A stretch of DNA of 64,000 nt from Streptomyces sp. NBC_01306 (GTDB taxonomy: Bacteria; Actinomycetota; Actinomycetes; Streptomycetales; Streptomycetaceae): assembly GCF_026340465.1 (NCBI RefSeq), contig NZ_JAPEPC010000001.1:2111501-2175500 (forward strand). Reading direction: 5' to 3'. The position numbers and the translations under genes were made by a program. The notes under the pieces are model-generated. The model was not told the origin of the DNA. It did no database searches and saw only the letters and a program-made list of their open reading frames with translations. This document shows positions 44,555-52,687 of this stretch, in pieces (the stretch's first letter is position 1; each line of letters starts with the position of its first letter).

Positions 44555-45514
44555 ATGCGCCAAATTGAGATCGCCTGGCAGTCGATCGGCGCCAGGGTAC
44601 GCATCACTCTGGACGAAGGCCGCAATGCCCAGATCGTCGAGCCGCTCTGGGCGTCACTTCCGTATCGGACCTTGCAGGGCCACGCACTCGTGGCCGGTGA
44701 CTGCATTTATCACGTCCCGCCGGCGCACGACCTCCTCCATGCCGTGCCGGACTACAAGGTCGACCGCAAGATCCAGCCCGACGGCACGGTGTTCTGCTCC
44801 GCGGTGCAGCACCTCACCATCAAGTACGGCGACCTGACAGAACCGATGCCCACGGCGCCGATCGGTTCCGTCGTCCCGGAGGACCTCGACGCGCTGCCGA
44901 AGATCGGCCAGATGGTCTGGGACGCCGTGCACGGCAACGGCGCCCCGATCCTCGCCCAGGTGCGGCGGGTGGGCGGCGAGGCCGGCCACGCGGTACGGCG
45001 TATGCCGGCCGAGTCCGCCCGGGCGCGCGACCTGATCGAGCGGATCGCCGCGGAGACCGAGCGGGTTCTGATCGAGCCGCCCGAGGAACTGATCGCCGCG
45101 CACGAGGGCCGCTTCGACAGCGGGGCCGGGACCAAGGGCTCGGTACTGACCTCGCTCGTCTGCATCAACGGGGAGACCCGGCCGCTGGGTTATGTGTCCC
45201 ACACCGGACTGGTGCGGGCCGCCCGGCTGACCGATGTGCCGTTCTCCGCACTGGTCGAGATGGCCAGGATCCTGCTCGTCAAGCCCACCGAATTCCTCGG
45301 CTACTGCGGGCTGAACACGCTGTGGGACCTCACCCGGGAAGTGGTCGCCGTCATCGAGGAGACCACCTCCAAAGAGGACTTCATCGCGCTGCTCTCCCAC
45401 ATGGCCACCTACACCAACGCCCTCGGTGCCTGGAACCTGCAGCTGTTCCCGTGGGAACTGGGGGGCGACACCTGGACGTTCCGTCCGACCATCACGAGGA
45501 GTGCGCATGCCTGA
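44555..45514 (+). CDS. stnK2: Cyclophilin-like/cucumopine-synthase-type Pictet-Spenglerase, StnK2-like
   Basis: A 319-aa protein. The N-terminal ~130 residues are cyclophilin-like (GARVRITLDEGRNAQIVEPL, LWASLPYRTLQGHALVAGDC, IYHVP), and the C-terminal part is a helical bundle (PFSALVEMARILLVKPTEFLG), the layout of cucumopine synthases. StnK2 of streptonigrin biosynthesis has this fold and performs the Pictet-Spengler ring closure that makes the beta-carboline core. Here it stands between the two flavin oxidase paralogues, which could aromatise the tetrahydro-beta-carboline. Its stop overlaps the next start by 8 bases. Confidence 0.82.
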   Translation: MRQIEIAWQSIGARVRITLDEGRNAQIVEPLWASLPYRTLQGHALVAGDCIYHVPPAHDLLHAVPDYKVDRKIQPDGTVFCSAVQHLTIKYGDLTEPMPTAPIGSVVPEDLDALPKIGQMVWDAVHGNGAPILAQVRRVGGEAGHAVRRMPAESARARDLIERIAAETERVLIEPPEELIAAHEGRFDSGAGTKGSVLTSLVCINGETRPLGYVSHTGLVRAARLTDVPFSALVEMARILLVKPTEFLGYCGLNTLWDLTREVVAVIEETTSKEDFIALLSHMATYTNALGAWNLQLFPWELGGDTWTFRPTITRSAHA

Positions 45515-46625
45515 CCGGAAGAACTCCACCGAACTGCTGATCATAGGCGGCGGCGTGATCGGCGTGTCGATCGCCTACCACTGCGCCAAGGCCGGCATCG
45601 ACGTGATCCTGCTGGAGAAGGACCAGTTCGGCACGGCCACCACGTCGCAGACCGCGCGGGCGTTCCGCACCTACTTCCCGAAGAAGCCGCACGACACCGA
45701 ACTGGCCGTCCGGAGCCTGCCCGACTTCAACTCGTTCGCGGCGACGATGAACACCGACCTCGGGATGAAGCGCCTCGGGCTGCTCACGATCCTGACCAGC
45801 CCCGAGCAGACGGCCGAGATCGAGGCGCTGCTGCCGGCCCACCGCGAGGTGGGCGCCGACGTCCAGCTGCTCACCCCCGCCCAGGCCGTCGAGTACAACC
45901 CCTGGCTGGACGCCTCCACCATCGAGGCCGCGGTCTGGTCCCCGGAGTGCTACCGCATCAAGCCGGAAGCGATGGTCAAGGGGTACGCGGACGCGGCGAC
46001 GAAGCTCGGCGCCCGGCTGCTGACCGGCACCGAGGTGACCGGCATCGATGCCCGTACCGGTGAAGTGACCACCACGGCAGGCGAGTTCACGGCGGACGCG
46101 ATCGTCATCGCGGCCGGGCCGTGGGGTGGCGACGTCGCCAAGCTCGCCGGCATGGAGCTGCCGGTGTGGGGCCAGTTCGCCGAACTGCTCTACACCGACC
46201 CGATCTCCGACCAGGAGGTCGATACGCCCTTCACCTTCCACCCCGTCTCCGGCCTGAAGACGATGGGGCGCGGCAACGGCTTCCTGGTCGGCCTGGAGCG
46301 CATCTCCAAGCAGAAGGGGTTGCGGGACCTCTGGTTCGAGGCGGCCGTCGATGAGCTGCCGAAGTGGTACCCCAAGGCGGCGGGCGCCAAGCTGCACAGC
46401 GCCTGGACCGGGACACTGGACGTCACCCCGACGAAGTCGGCGCTGATGGGCCGGGGCGAGGGCGAGCACGAGCGGATCCTCTTCGCGGCCGGCTTCACCG
46501 GTCACGGCCTGGCCCACGCACCGACCGCCGGCCGGATCGTCCGCGACCTGCACCGCGGCGTCAAGCCGGAGGTCGATCTGACCCCCTTCTCCCTCGCCAC
46601 CAACCTGGCGCAGAAGCCGGCCTGA
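45507..46625 (+). CDS. FAD-dependent amine/imine oxidase (DAO family)
   Basis: A 372-aa flavoprotein with an intact fold: IIGGGVIGVSIAYHCAKAG, VILLEKDQFG, VIAAGPWGG and AGFTGHGLAHAP. ATG at 45507 follows GAGGAG. Glycine/sarcosine/D-amino-acid oxidase relatives oxidise secondary or primary amines; directly after the Pictet-Spenglerase gene, oxidation of the tetrahydro-beta-carboline ring is the most economical proposal. It probably acts with, or in place of, the degenerate copy at 43188-44297. Confidence 0.82.
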   Translation: MPDRKNSTELLIIGGGVIGVSIAYHCAKAGIDVILLEKDQFGTATTSQTARAFRTYFPKKPHDTELAVRSLPDFNSFAATMNTDLGMKRLGLLTILTSPEQTAEIEALLPAHREVGADVQLLTPAQAVEYNPWLDASTIEAAVWSPECYRIKPEAMVKGYADAATKLGARLLTGTEVTGIDARTGEVTTTAGEFTADAIVIAAGPWGGDVAKLAGMELPVWGQFAELLYTDPISDQEVDTPFTFHPVSGLKTMGRGNGFLVGLERISKQKGLRDLWFEAAVDELPKWYPKAAGAKLHSAWTGTLDVTPTKSALMGRGEGEHERILFAAGFTGHGLAHAPTAGRIVRDLHRGVKPEVDLTPFSLATNLAQKPA

Positions 46626-46686
46626 GCACGTTCCCGTGGCGGGCGGCCCATGCTGCCCGCCGCTCCCCCAGCCGCGGGACGGCGCC

Positions 46687-46717
46687 GGCGGGGGCGGGCC
46701 TCGGCACCGCCCCCGCC
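46687..46717 (+). terminator. GC-rich hairpin between the oxidase and C-methyltransferase genes
   Basis: GGCGGGGGCGG (46687-46697) pairs perfectly with CCGCCCCCGCC (46707-46717) over 11 bp. It sits between two same-strand genes 131 bases apart, so it may end one transcript or attenuate readthrough into the beta-methyltryptophan genes. Confidence 0.6.
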
Positions 46718-46756
46718 GCTGCACCGGTATCCGCGGTGAGATCTGAGAGGTGTGAA

Positions 46757-47800
46757 TTGTCGTCGGCATACGCACTCCCTGCGGAATGGCAGGGCCAGGC
46801 GCTGACCCCGTTGAATCCGGACACCGCGTTCAACGGCTATATCTGCGCACATGTGGTGCACGCGCTCGAACAGCTCGGAGTTTTCCAGCAGTTGGCAGCT
46901 GACCGGACGCTCGACATTTCCTCGTTCTGCGAGAAGAACGCACTGGACGGCGCCGTTTTCCGGTCGCTCGTCCAGGCCGCGGAATCGTTCGGGTACCTCG
47001 ACGTCCACGGTGACCGGGTCCAGGCGACCACCGTCAGCGAGGACATCGCCCGGGCCCTTGGTTTCTTCACCTGGGGCGTCGGCGGCTACCACGACGTGTT
47101 CGCCAACGCGGCGCCCCTCGCCCGCGGCGACCGCCGGTTCGGCGTCGATCTGCACCGCGACGAGGCCATGGTCGCGCTCGGCTCCGCCCAGGCGGACACC
47201 GCGCTGATGCGCCACATCCTCGACGAGGAGATCGCCGGCATCGACTTCCGTACCCTGGTCGACCTCGGCGCGGGCGTCAGCGAGCGGGTCTCCCGACTGG
47301 TCAAGAACCGGCCCGGCAGCCGCGGGGTCGGCATCGACATCAGCCGGCCCGCCACCGAGCTGGCGCACCGGACGGTCGCCAAGTACGGCCTGGACGGCAC
47401 CGTGCAGCCGGTCTGCGCGGACGTACTCGACATCCTCTTCAAGGAGCACGAGGTCGACGGCAGCGGCGCGGCCGACATCGTGATGAGCTTCATGTTCCTG
47501 CACGACCTGCTGGCCGATCCGAAGCGCCGCGAAGAGGTCATCCCCCGGCTGCGCAAGGCATTCCCGCAGGCGCACACCTTTCTGCTGGCCGACACCACGA
47601 TCCGGCCGCGCAGCGAAGGCGAGGACTCCCGGCTGCCGGTCTTCTCCAGTGGTTTCGAACTCGCCCACGCGCTGATGGGCGTGCCCATCTACACCCGCGA
47701 GGAGTACGAGCAGCTCTTCCAGCGCGGCGGGATGCAGTTGCGCCGCACGGTGCCGTTCGGCGCTCCGCACACGTATCTGTTCGTCCTGGAGGCGGCGTGA
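46757..47800 (+). CDS. stnQ1: SAM-dependent C-methyltransferase for indolepyruvate (StnQ1/MarI-like)
   Basis: A 347-aa methyltransferase with an N-terminal winged-helix dimerisation domain (FNGYICAHVVHALEQLGVF) and a C-terminal Rossmann domain (LVDLGAGVSERVSRLV, ADIVMSFMFLHDLL). TTG at 46757 is used because GAGAGG precedes it by 6 bases. Followed by a cupin and an aminotransferase in tight coupling, it matches the MarI/MarH/MarG and StnQ1/StnK3/StnR sets that convert tryptophan to beta-methyltryptophan via indolepyruvate; this enzyme would methylate the beta carbon. Confidence 0.82.
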   Translation: MSSAYALPAEWQGQALTPLNPDTAFNGYICAHVVHALEQLGVFQQLAADRTLDISSFCEKNALDGAVFRSLVQAAESFGYLDVHGDRVQATTVSEDIARALGFFTWGVGGYHDVFANAAPLARGDRRFGVDLHRDEAMVALGSAQADTALMRHILDEEIAGIDFRTLVDLGAGVSERVSRLVKNRPGSRGVGIDISRPATELAHRTVAKYGLDGTVQPVCADVLDILFKEHEVDGSGAADIVMSFMFLHDLLADPKRREEVIPRLRKAFPQAHTFLLADTTIRPRSEGEDSRLPVFSSGFELAHALMGVPIYTREEYEQLFQRGGMQLRRTVPFGAPHTYLFVLEAA

Positions 47801-48192
47801 CGGTACAGGACCCGTCGACCGCTGCGAATGCGGAGATCATCACCGCACTGCCCATCCCCCTCGCGATCGCCGGGCATCACCGGCCCGCGCCCTTCTACGT
47901 CACCGCGGACATGTTCGGCGGGCTGCCGGTGCAGCTCGCCGGCGGCGAGCTCAGCAAGCTCGTGGGCCGGCCCGTCGCCGCTCCGCACACCCATGACGTC
48001 GACGAGCTCTACGTCCTGGTCTCACCCGAGCCCGGCCAGGCCCGTATCGAGGTCCAACTCGACGGCGTGCGCCACACGCTGGTCTCACCGGCGGTGATGC
48101 GGATACCGGCCGGCAGTGAGCACTGCTTCCTCACCCTGGAGGCAGCGGTGGGGAGTTACTGCTTCGGGATCCTGGTGGGAGATCATCTGTGA
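47797..48192 (+). CDS. stnK3: Cupin protein of beta-methyltryptophan synthesis (StnK3/MarH-like)
   Basis: A 131-aa single-domain cupin. Metal ligands are visible in HTHDVDELYVL (two His, one Glu) and PAGSEHCF (His). GTG at 47797 overlaps the methyltransferase stop. In the maremycin and streptonigrin pathways the equivalent protein works with the methyltransferase and aminotransferase to set or protect beta-carbon stereochemistry of the methylated keto acid. Confidence 0.82.
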   Translation: MTVQDPSTAANAEIITALPIPLAIAGHHRPAPFYVTADMFGGLPVQLAGGELSKLVGRPVAAPHTHDVDELYVLVSPEPGQARIEVQLDGVRHTLVSPAVMRIPAGSEHCFLTLEAAVGSYCFGILVGDHL

Positions 48193-48238
48193 GTTCCCCG
48201 GACCGGCCGCCCCGGCGTCAGGACAGGAGCGTCCGTCC

Positions 48239-49306
48239 ATGAGCGCTCCGGCCCGGCAAGCGGCCCAGACCTACAACACCAGTGTGCCGTCGGCGGATTC
48301 GCTGGTGCGGTTGCACCTCAGTGAGAGTCCGTTCGGCGCGAGCCCGGCTGCGGTCGTGGCAGTGACCGGGGAGCTGGACCGGATCAACCGCTATCCGTCG
48401 CCGGAGCGCGAGGGGCTCGTCCAACGCCTCAGCAGGTACTGGGAGGTGCCCGAGGAGCAGATCGCGGTGGCCAACGGCAGCGACGAGCTGGTGCTGGCGA
48501 CCGCGCTCACCCTCGGCGACCTGGAGCGCCCCGGTCTCGTCACCGCCGGCACCTTCCCCGGCTACCCGGCGGCGCTGGAGCGCATCGGCCGGGGCGCCGT
48601 CCAGGTACCGCTCGACGGTCCCCGGATCGACTCCGCGGCGTTCGCGGAGCGGCTCCCCGAATGCGGAATCGGCTATGTGTGCAACCCGCACAACCCGTGC
48701 GGCACCGCGCTGCCGGGGTCTGCGCTCGACACGCTGGTCGCCGCGGCGCGCAGCAGCGGCACCCCGCTCGTTTTCGACGAGGCGTACCACGAGTTCTGCC
48801 CGCCGGACCAGCCGCAGGCCAGGAGCCGGCTGCGGGACGGCACCCCGGTGCTCGCCCTGCGCACCTTCTCCAAGGCCTACGGTCTCGCGGCCCTGCGGGT
48901 CGGCTATGCGCTCGGTCCCGCCGAGCTGATCGCCGAGGTGCGCCGGACGCTGACGGTGCTGCCGTTCAGCGTGAACCGTGCCGCGCAGGCCGCGGCGGTG
49001 GCGGCCCTCGCGGACCAGGAGTTCCTGGGCCGCGTCCGGCAGGAGAGCGCGGAGCGGCGCCGCTGGTTCTGCGCCGAGCTCGACCGCCGCGGGTACCGCT
49101 ATCTGCCCTCGGTCACCAACTTCGTGGCTGTCACGGTCGCCGCATCCGGCAAGGCCCAGGACATCCTTGCCAGGGACCACGGCATCCTCGTGCGCGACAC
49201 CGGGATGTTCGGCTTCCCCGGTCATCTGCGGGTCTCCCTCGGCACCGAGGAGGAGCTGCGGACGTTCCTCGACGCGCTCGACCAGGTCACCGCGGGCGCG
49301 CGGTAG
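48239..49306 (+). CDS. stnR: PLP aminotransferase of beta-methyltryptophan synthesis (StnR/MarG-like)
   Basis: A 355-aa fold-type I class I/II aminotransferase resembling histidinol-phosphate aminotransferases: GYVCNPHNPCG, LVFDEAYHEF, TFSKAYGLAALRVGY with the PLP Lys. ATG at 48239 lies 10 bases after GGAG. In the trio it would deaminate tryptophan to indolepyruvate and re-aminate the beta-methylated keto acid. HisC function is less likely given its neighbours. Confidence 0.83.
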   Translation: MSAPARQAAQTYNTSVPSADSLVRLHLSESPFGASPAAVVAVTGELDRINRYPSPEREGLVQRLSRYWEVPEEQIAVANGSDELVLATALTLGDLERPGLVTAGTFPGYPAALERIGRGAVQVPLDGPRIDSAAFAERLPECGIGYVCNPHNPCGTALPGSALDTLVAAARSSGTPLVFDEAYHEFCPPDQPQARSRLRDGTPVLALRTFSKAYGLAALRVGYALGPAELIAEVRRTLTVLPFSVNRAAQAAAVAALADQEFLGRVRQESAERRRWFCAELDRRGYRYLPSVTNFVAVTVAASGKAQDILARDHGILVRDTGMFGFPGHLRVSLGTEEELRTFLDALDQVTAGAR

Positions 49307-49344
49307 CCGCGCCCCAGCATCCGATCCATCTTTGGAGGTCAACC

Positions 49345-49809
49345 GTGGTCAAGCCGATTCCGGACGGCTACGCCGAACTGACGGCGTATCTGTCCGTGGC
49401 CGACGCGGACGAGGCGATCGCCTTCTACACCCGGGCTTTCGGGGCGAAGGAACTACAGCGGTACACCGCGCCCAACGGCACGGTGCCGCACGCGCAGATC
49501 CAGATCGGCGGCACCGTCGTGATGCTGTCCGACGAGTCCCCCGCGGCCGGACTGCCCGGCCCCAGGGCCCTCGGCGGCACGCCGGTCACCCTGTACCTGT
49601 TCGTGCCGGACGTGGACGCCGCCTTCGACCGGGCCGTGCAGGCCGGGGCGGAGGAGAAGCGCCCGGTCGAGAACCATTTCTTCGGCGAACGGACCGGGCA
49701 GGTCGTCGACCCGTTCGGCCACCGCTGGACGCTCGCCACCCGTATCGAGGACGTGAGCCCGGAGGAGTTCGAACGCCGCGCGAACGCGTACGTCCAGGGC
49801 AGGAGCTGA
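49345..49809 (+). CDS. VOC-family protein (PhnB/glyoxalase-like)
   Basis: A 154-aa protein with two beta-alpha-beta-beta-beta modules (LTAYLSVADADEAIAFYTRAFG, then VTLYLFVPDVDAAFDRAV and GQVVDPFGHRWTLATR). GTG at 49345 follows GGAGG. VOC proteins near antibiotic genes can sequester the drug or catalyse metal-dependent steps. Its His and Glu positions leave metal binding possible. It ends the rightward operon and is followed by a strong terminator. Confidence 0.8.
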   Translation: MVKPIPDGYAELTAYLSVADADEAIAFYTRAFGAKELQRYTAPNGTVPHAQIQIGGTVVMLSDESPAAGLPGPRALGGTPVTLYLFVPDVDAAFDRAVQAGAEEKRPVENHFFGERTGQVVDPFGHRWTLATRIEDVSPEEFERRANAYVQGRS

Positions 49810-49830
49810 CACCCCACCCTCACCCCCACA

Positions 49831-49870
49831 GACTCCGGGCCTGCCGCATCCGCGCGGCAGGCCCGGAGTC
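49831..49870. terminator. Bidirectional terminator, 16-bp stem
   Basis: GACTCCGGGCCTGCCG (49831-49846) pairs perfectly with CGGCAGGCCCGGAGTC (49855-49870) around an 8-nt loop, between the convergent VOC and methyltransferase genes. Confidence 0.88.
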
Positions 49871-49906
49871 GTCTGCCGCACCCCGCAGGCCCGGCAGCCG
49901 TGCAGT

Positions 49907-50752
49907 TCAGGTGGTGGCGAGCAGCAGTTCCTCGATGGTCGACGGCCGGAGGCCGTCGGTCCGGCCGGCGAAGTAGCGCGCGGCGAGATCGCCCGCGGAG
50001 ACATGCTCGGCGTCCCGGAACCCGGCTTCCTTGGCCAGCGCCAGGATGTCGTCCGGGCCGAAGAAGCTGTGGAACGGCGTCCCGTCGGCGCGCGCGGCGC
50101 GCTCCACGCCTTCCCGGGCGGCCCGCTCCTCCGGGTCGACCAGGCCGGCCGGCTGCATGAACGTGATGGCCACGGCGGAACCCTCGGCGAGGGCCGCGGC
50201 CTTGCGGAGTGTGGCGGCCACCGCGTCCCTGGTGAGGTACATGGTGACCCCGGAGCAGGCCAGCACCGCCGGCCGGCCGGGGTCGAAGCCGTTCTCCGTC
50301 AGGCGCTGCCACCAGTCGTCGTCCGCCTCGAAGTCGACAGGGACCATGCGGAGCCCCTCGGGGATCCCGTAGCCCAGCTCGTTCAGCCGCGCCCGCTTCC
50401 ACGCCTGCGTCTCCGGCTGGTCCACCTCGAAGACCCGCACTCCCCCGGCGCCCTCCGGCCGCCGCTGCGCGAAGGTGTCGAGCCCGGCGCCGAGGATGAC
50501 GTACTGGTCGATGCCCCGGGCGGCCTGCTCGACGACCAGGTCCTCGGTGAACCGGGCCCGGGCCACGATGGATGCGCGCGCCCGGGCGCTGCGCACCGGG
50601 TCCATGTCCGGCCGGGACCGCCAGTCGCCGCCCGGCGCCACCAGCCGTGCGCCGAGTTCGTCCTCGAACACATGCGGCCCGGGATCGGCCTGGACGTGCA
50701 GAGCACGCCACAACGCGGTCCGAATCGCGGTCTTGTCCGCCGTCGCCGTCAC
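49907..50752 (-). CDS. Carboxyl O-methyltransferase, leucine carboxyl methyltransferase family (StnF2-type), copy 2
   Basis: A 281-aa paralogue of the enzyme at 30133-30963, sharing TALWRALHVQAD, ARARFTEDLV, YVILGAGLDTFAQRRP and VMYLT-type segments. GTG at 50752 follows AAGGA. One of the two copies should methylate the lavendamycin carboxylate before indole cleavage; the other may act on a different carboxylate or be specialised in another way. It is read leftward away from the catechol O-methyltransferase gene. Confidence 0.8.
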   Translation of the reverse strand: MTATADKTAIRTALWRALHVQADPGPHVFEDELGARLVAPGGDWRSRPDMDPVRSARARASIVARARFTEDLVVEQAARGIDQYVILGAGLDTFAQRRPEGAGGVRVFEVDQPETQAWKRARLNELGYGIPEGLRMVPVDFEADDDWWQRLTENGFDPGRPAVLACSGVTMYLTRDAVAATLRKAAALAEGSAVAITFMQPAGLVDPEERAAREGVERAARADGTPFHSFFGPDDILALAKEAGFRDAEHVSAGDLAARYFAGRTDGLRPSTIEELLLATT

Positions 50753-50830
50753 TGGTGGTTCCTTTCCGTTGGGGCCCGTCCGGGCCTCATGGTCGCGAGC
50801 TCCCGGTTGCGGCCGGGAGTCAGTCCGTCA

Positions 50831-51601
50831 TCACGCGGGTGTGGGGCCGGTGCCGCCGGTGCCGGCGGCAACCTCGGATGGCAGGTACTCCGACTCCAGC
50901 ACCAGGTCCTTGACCCACGACTGGTATTCGACGTGGGTGTGGCGCTCACGGGTGCGCCACTCCGTGCCCTCCCGCTCGCGCAGATACGCGCGGTAGCGCG
51001 GCGCGCCGGGCACCTTCATGTTGTCGGCGAGCACGGTCGAGCCCGGGTGCAGCCACCGCTGGTCGAGGATGCGTTGCAGGTCCGGCAGATAGGCCCGGGC
51101 GATGTGGTCGACGAAGACGAAGTCCAGCCGGCCGGGGCCGAAGCCGTGCTCGCTGGTGAGGCGCTCGATGGTGCGGCCGTCGTCCCCGAGCGTGCCGTGC
51201 AGCACGCTGACCCGGTCGCCCAACCCGGCGTGCTTCCAGATGCGTTCGGCCACCGAGGCGTTCGCCGCGCTGAACTCGATCGAGCAGAGTCGGGCCTCCG
51301 GCGGCATCACCCGGGCCATCCGCAGCGCGCTGTACCCGCAGTACGTACCGAGCTCCAGCAGCAGCCGGGGCTTGACCCGCCGCACCGCGGCGTCCAGCAG
51401 CAGCCCCTTCTCGTCGCCGATGTTGATCAGCGAGGCCTGCTGGTAGGCGTACTTGTCGATCAGCCGGATCGCGTCGTCGACGTCCCCGGGGACCGCGTGC
51501 GAGAGCACATAGTCGGCGAGCGCCTCCTCCCGCCCGTCACCGACCTGACCCGTCCGGGTCAGGTGCCCCATCCGCATCAGCATTCGCAGCCGTTTCGCCA
51601 T
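50831..51601 (-). CDS. Class I SAM O-methyltransferase (catechol O-methyltransferase-like)
   Basis: A 256-aa methyltransferase resembling COMT: LLLELGTYCGYSALRMARVM (SAM loop), ARLCSIEFSAANASVAER, DFVFVDHIARAY with the metal-ligating Asp, and VLADNMKVPGAP. It should methylate a catechol hydroxyl using Mg2+, fitting the methoxyphenol ring of streptonigrin. The ATG at 51601 is preferred, with GGAG 7 bases upstream; GTG at 51604 is adjacent. Confidence 0.83.
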   Translation of the reverse strand: MAKRLRMLMRMGHLTRTGQVGDGREEALADYVLSHAVPGDVDDAIRLIDKYAYQQASLINIGDEKGLLLDAAVRRVKPRLLLELGTYCGYSALRMARVMPPEARLCSIEFSAANASVAERIWKHAGLGDRVSVLHGTLGDDGRTIERLTSEHGFGPGRLDFVFVDHIARAYLPDLQRILDQRWLHPGSTVLADNMKVPGAPRYRAYLREREGTEWRTRERHTHVEYQSWVKDLVLESEYLPSEVAAGTGGTGPTPA

Positions 51602-51744
51602 CACCGATCTCCGATCCGGGTCCGCTCATAGGGGTACATGCCATCAGCGGCGGTGCGGGACGTCGCCGCCCGCCGGGCCGGCGGCTCGGCGTCACCGCGC
51701 GAGGTCCGCAGGAATCCGCACCGCGCCGGTGGTGGGCATACGCG

Positions 51745-52542
51745 TCAAGGCAGCATCATCTGAAGGCTTTTGACGCTCCGTGATGTCAGCGCCGACGGAT
51801 CTCCGCCGGGCGACGGCTCCGGGAACGCAGTGCGGTTCGGCAGTCGGAATTGTTCCAGGTGGGTCCGCTCACGGGGAACCCCCAGCGCAGCCAGGGCGTC
51901 GACCGCACCGGCCACGAACGGCTCCGGGCCGCACACAAACGCGTCGCGGTCGCGGAACGGTGCGGCCGGCGCCCGCAGTCCGGCGGCGTCCGGCAGCCCG
52001 TGCCGGGACTCCAGCCAGTGCCGGACGGTGAACCGGTCCGGATGGGCGGCGGCCAGTCCGGCCAGCTGCTTCCCGAAGATCACCGAACGCTCGTCGCGGT
52101 TGGCGTAGATCAGGGTGAGCCGGCCGGAACCGGCGGCCAGCACCGACTTGATGATCGACATCACCGGGGTGATACCGCTTCCGGCAGCCAGGAAGAGGAA
52201 GTCGCCGTCGAGCGAGGCAGGGGTGAACCGACCCTCCGGCGGCTGGACGTGCACCACACTGCCGACACGCACGCCGCTGAGCAGCCAGTCGGAGCCGCGG
52301 CCGGCCGGCGTCCGCTTGACCGTCACCATCAAGGGATCCGCGGTGTGCGGTGAACTCGACAGCGAATAGCAGCGGGGGACGGACCCGTGCTCGGCATCGG
52401 GAATGCGCACCGTGAGGAACTGCCCAGGCCGGTAATGGAATTCCCCGGCGAGGTCGTCGGGAACGTCGAACACCAGCGAGCGGGCGTCCTCCGTCTCGAC
52501 GATCACGTCGGCCACCCGTAACGCGTGGAAACGCTGGTTCAT
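51745..52542 (-). CDS. FNR-like NAD(P)H reductase of the Rieske system
   Basis: A 265-aa flavoprotein with the FAD motif RCYSLSSSPH and NAD motif AAGSGITPVMSII, ending soon after HLEQFRLP. It resembles PaaE/KshB reductases but lacks their C-terminal plant-type [2Fe-2S] domain, so it needs the separate ferredoxin encoded at 24643-24912. ATG at 52542 follows AAGGAG. A StrR-type palindrome 76-104 bases upstream ties its control to the dioxygenase genes 25 kb away. Confidence 0.83.
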   Translation of the reverse strand: MNQRFHALRVADVIVETEDARSLVFDVPDDLAGEFHYRPGQFLTVRIPDAEHGSVPRCYSLSSSPHTADPLMVTVKRTPAGRGSDWLLSGVRVGSVVHVQPPEGRFTPASLDGDFLFLAAGSGITPVMSIIKSVLAAGSGRLTLIYANRDERSVIFGKQLAGLAAAHPDRFTVRHWLESRHGLPDAAGLRAPAAPFRDRDAFVCGPEPFVAGAVDALAALGVPRERTHLEQFRLPNRTAFPEPSPGGDPSALTSRSVKSLQMMLP

Positions 52543-52617
52543 CGCCGTGCTCCTTCGTGAAGTGCGACGAGAAAGTGCTGGCAACGCTACCGTGCACGCC
52601 CCTGGCCGCGTACGCGT

Positions 52618-52646
52618 GTCCGACCGGGGATTCCGCCCAGTCGGAC
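52618..52646. promoter_or_regulatory. StrR-type operator upstream of the reductase
   Basis: Arms GTCCGACCG (52618-52626) and CAGTCGGAC (52638-52646) with an 11-bp spacer (GGGATTCCGCC); flanking GT/AC extend it to 33 bp. One mismatch between arms. It shares its right arm exactly with the site at 26821. Confidence 0.82.
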
Positions 52647-52687
52647 ACCCGGATTTCCCGCTCGGCGTTCGCTTTCCGCCCCGTCCG

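Noticed and set aside
48239..49306. Histidinol-phosphate aminotransferase (HisC) for primary metabolism
   Set aside because: Sequence resembles HisC, but tight association with the C-methyltransferase and cupin genes matches the beta-methyltryptophan cassettes of the maremycin and streptonigrin pathways.
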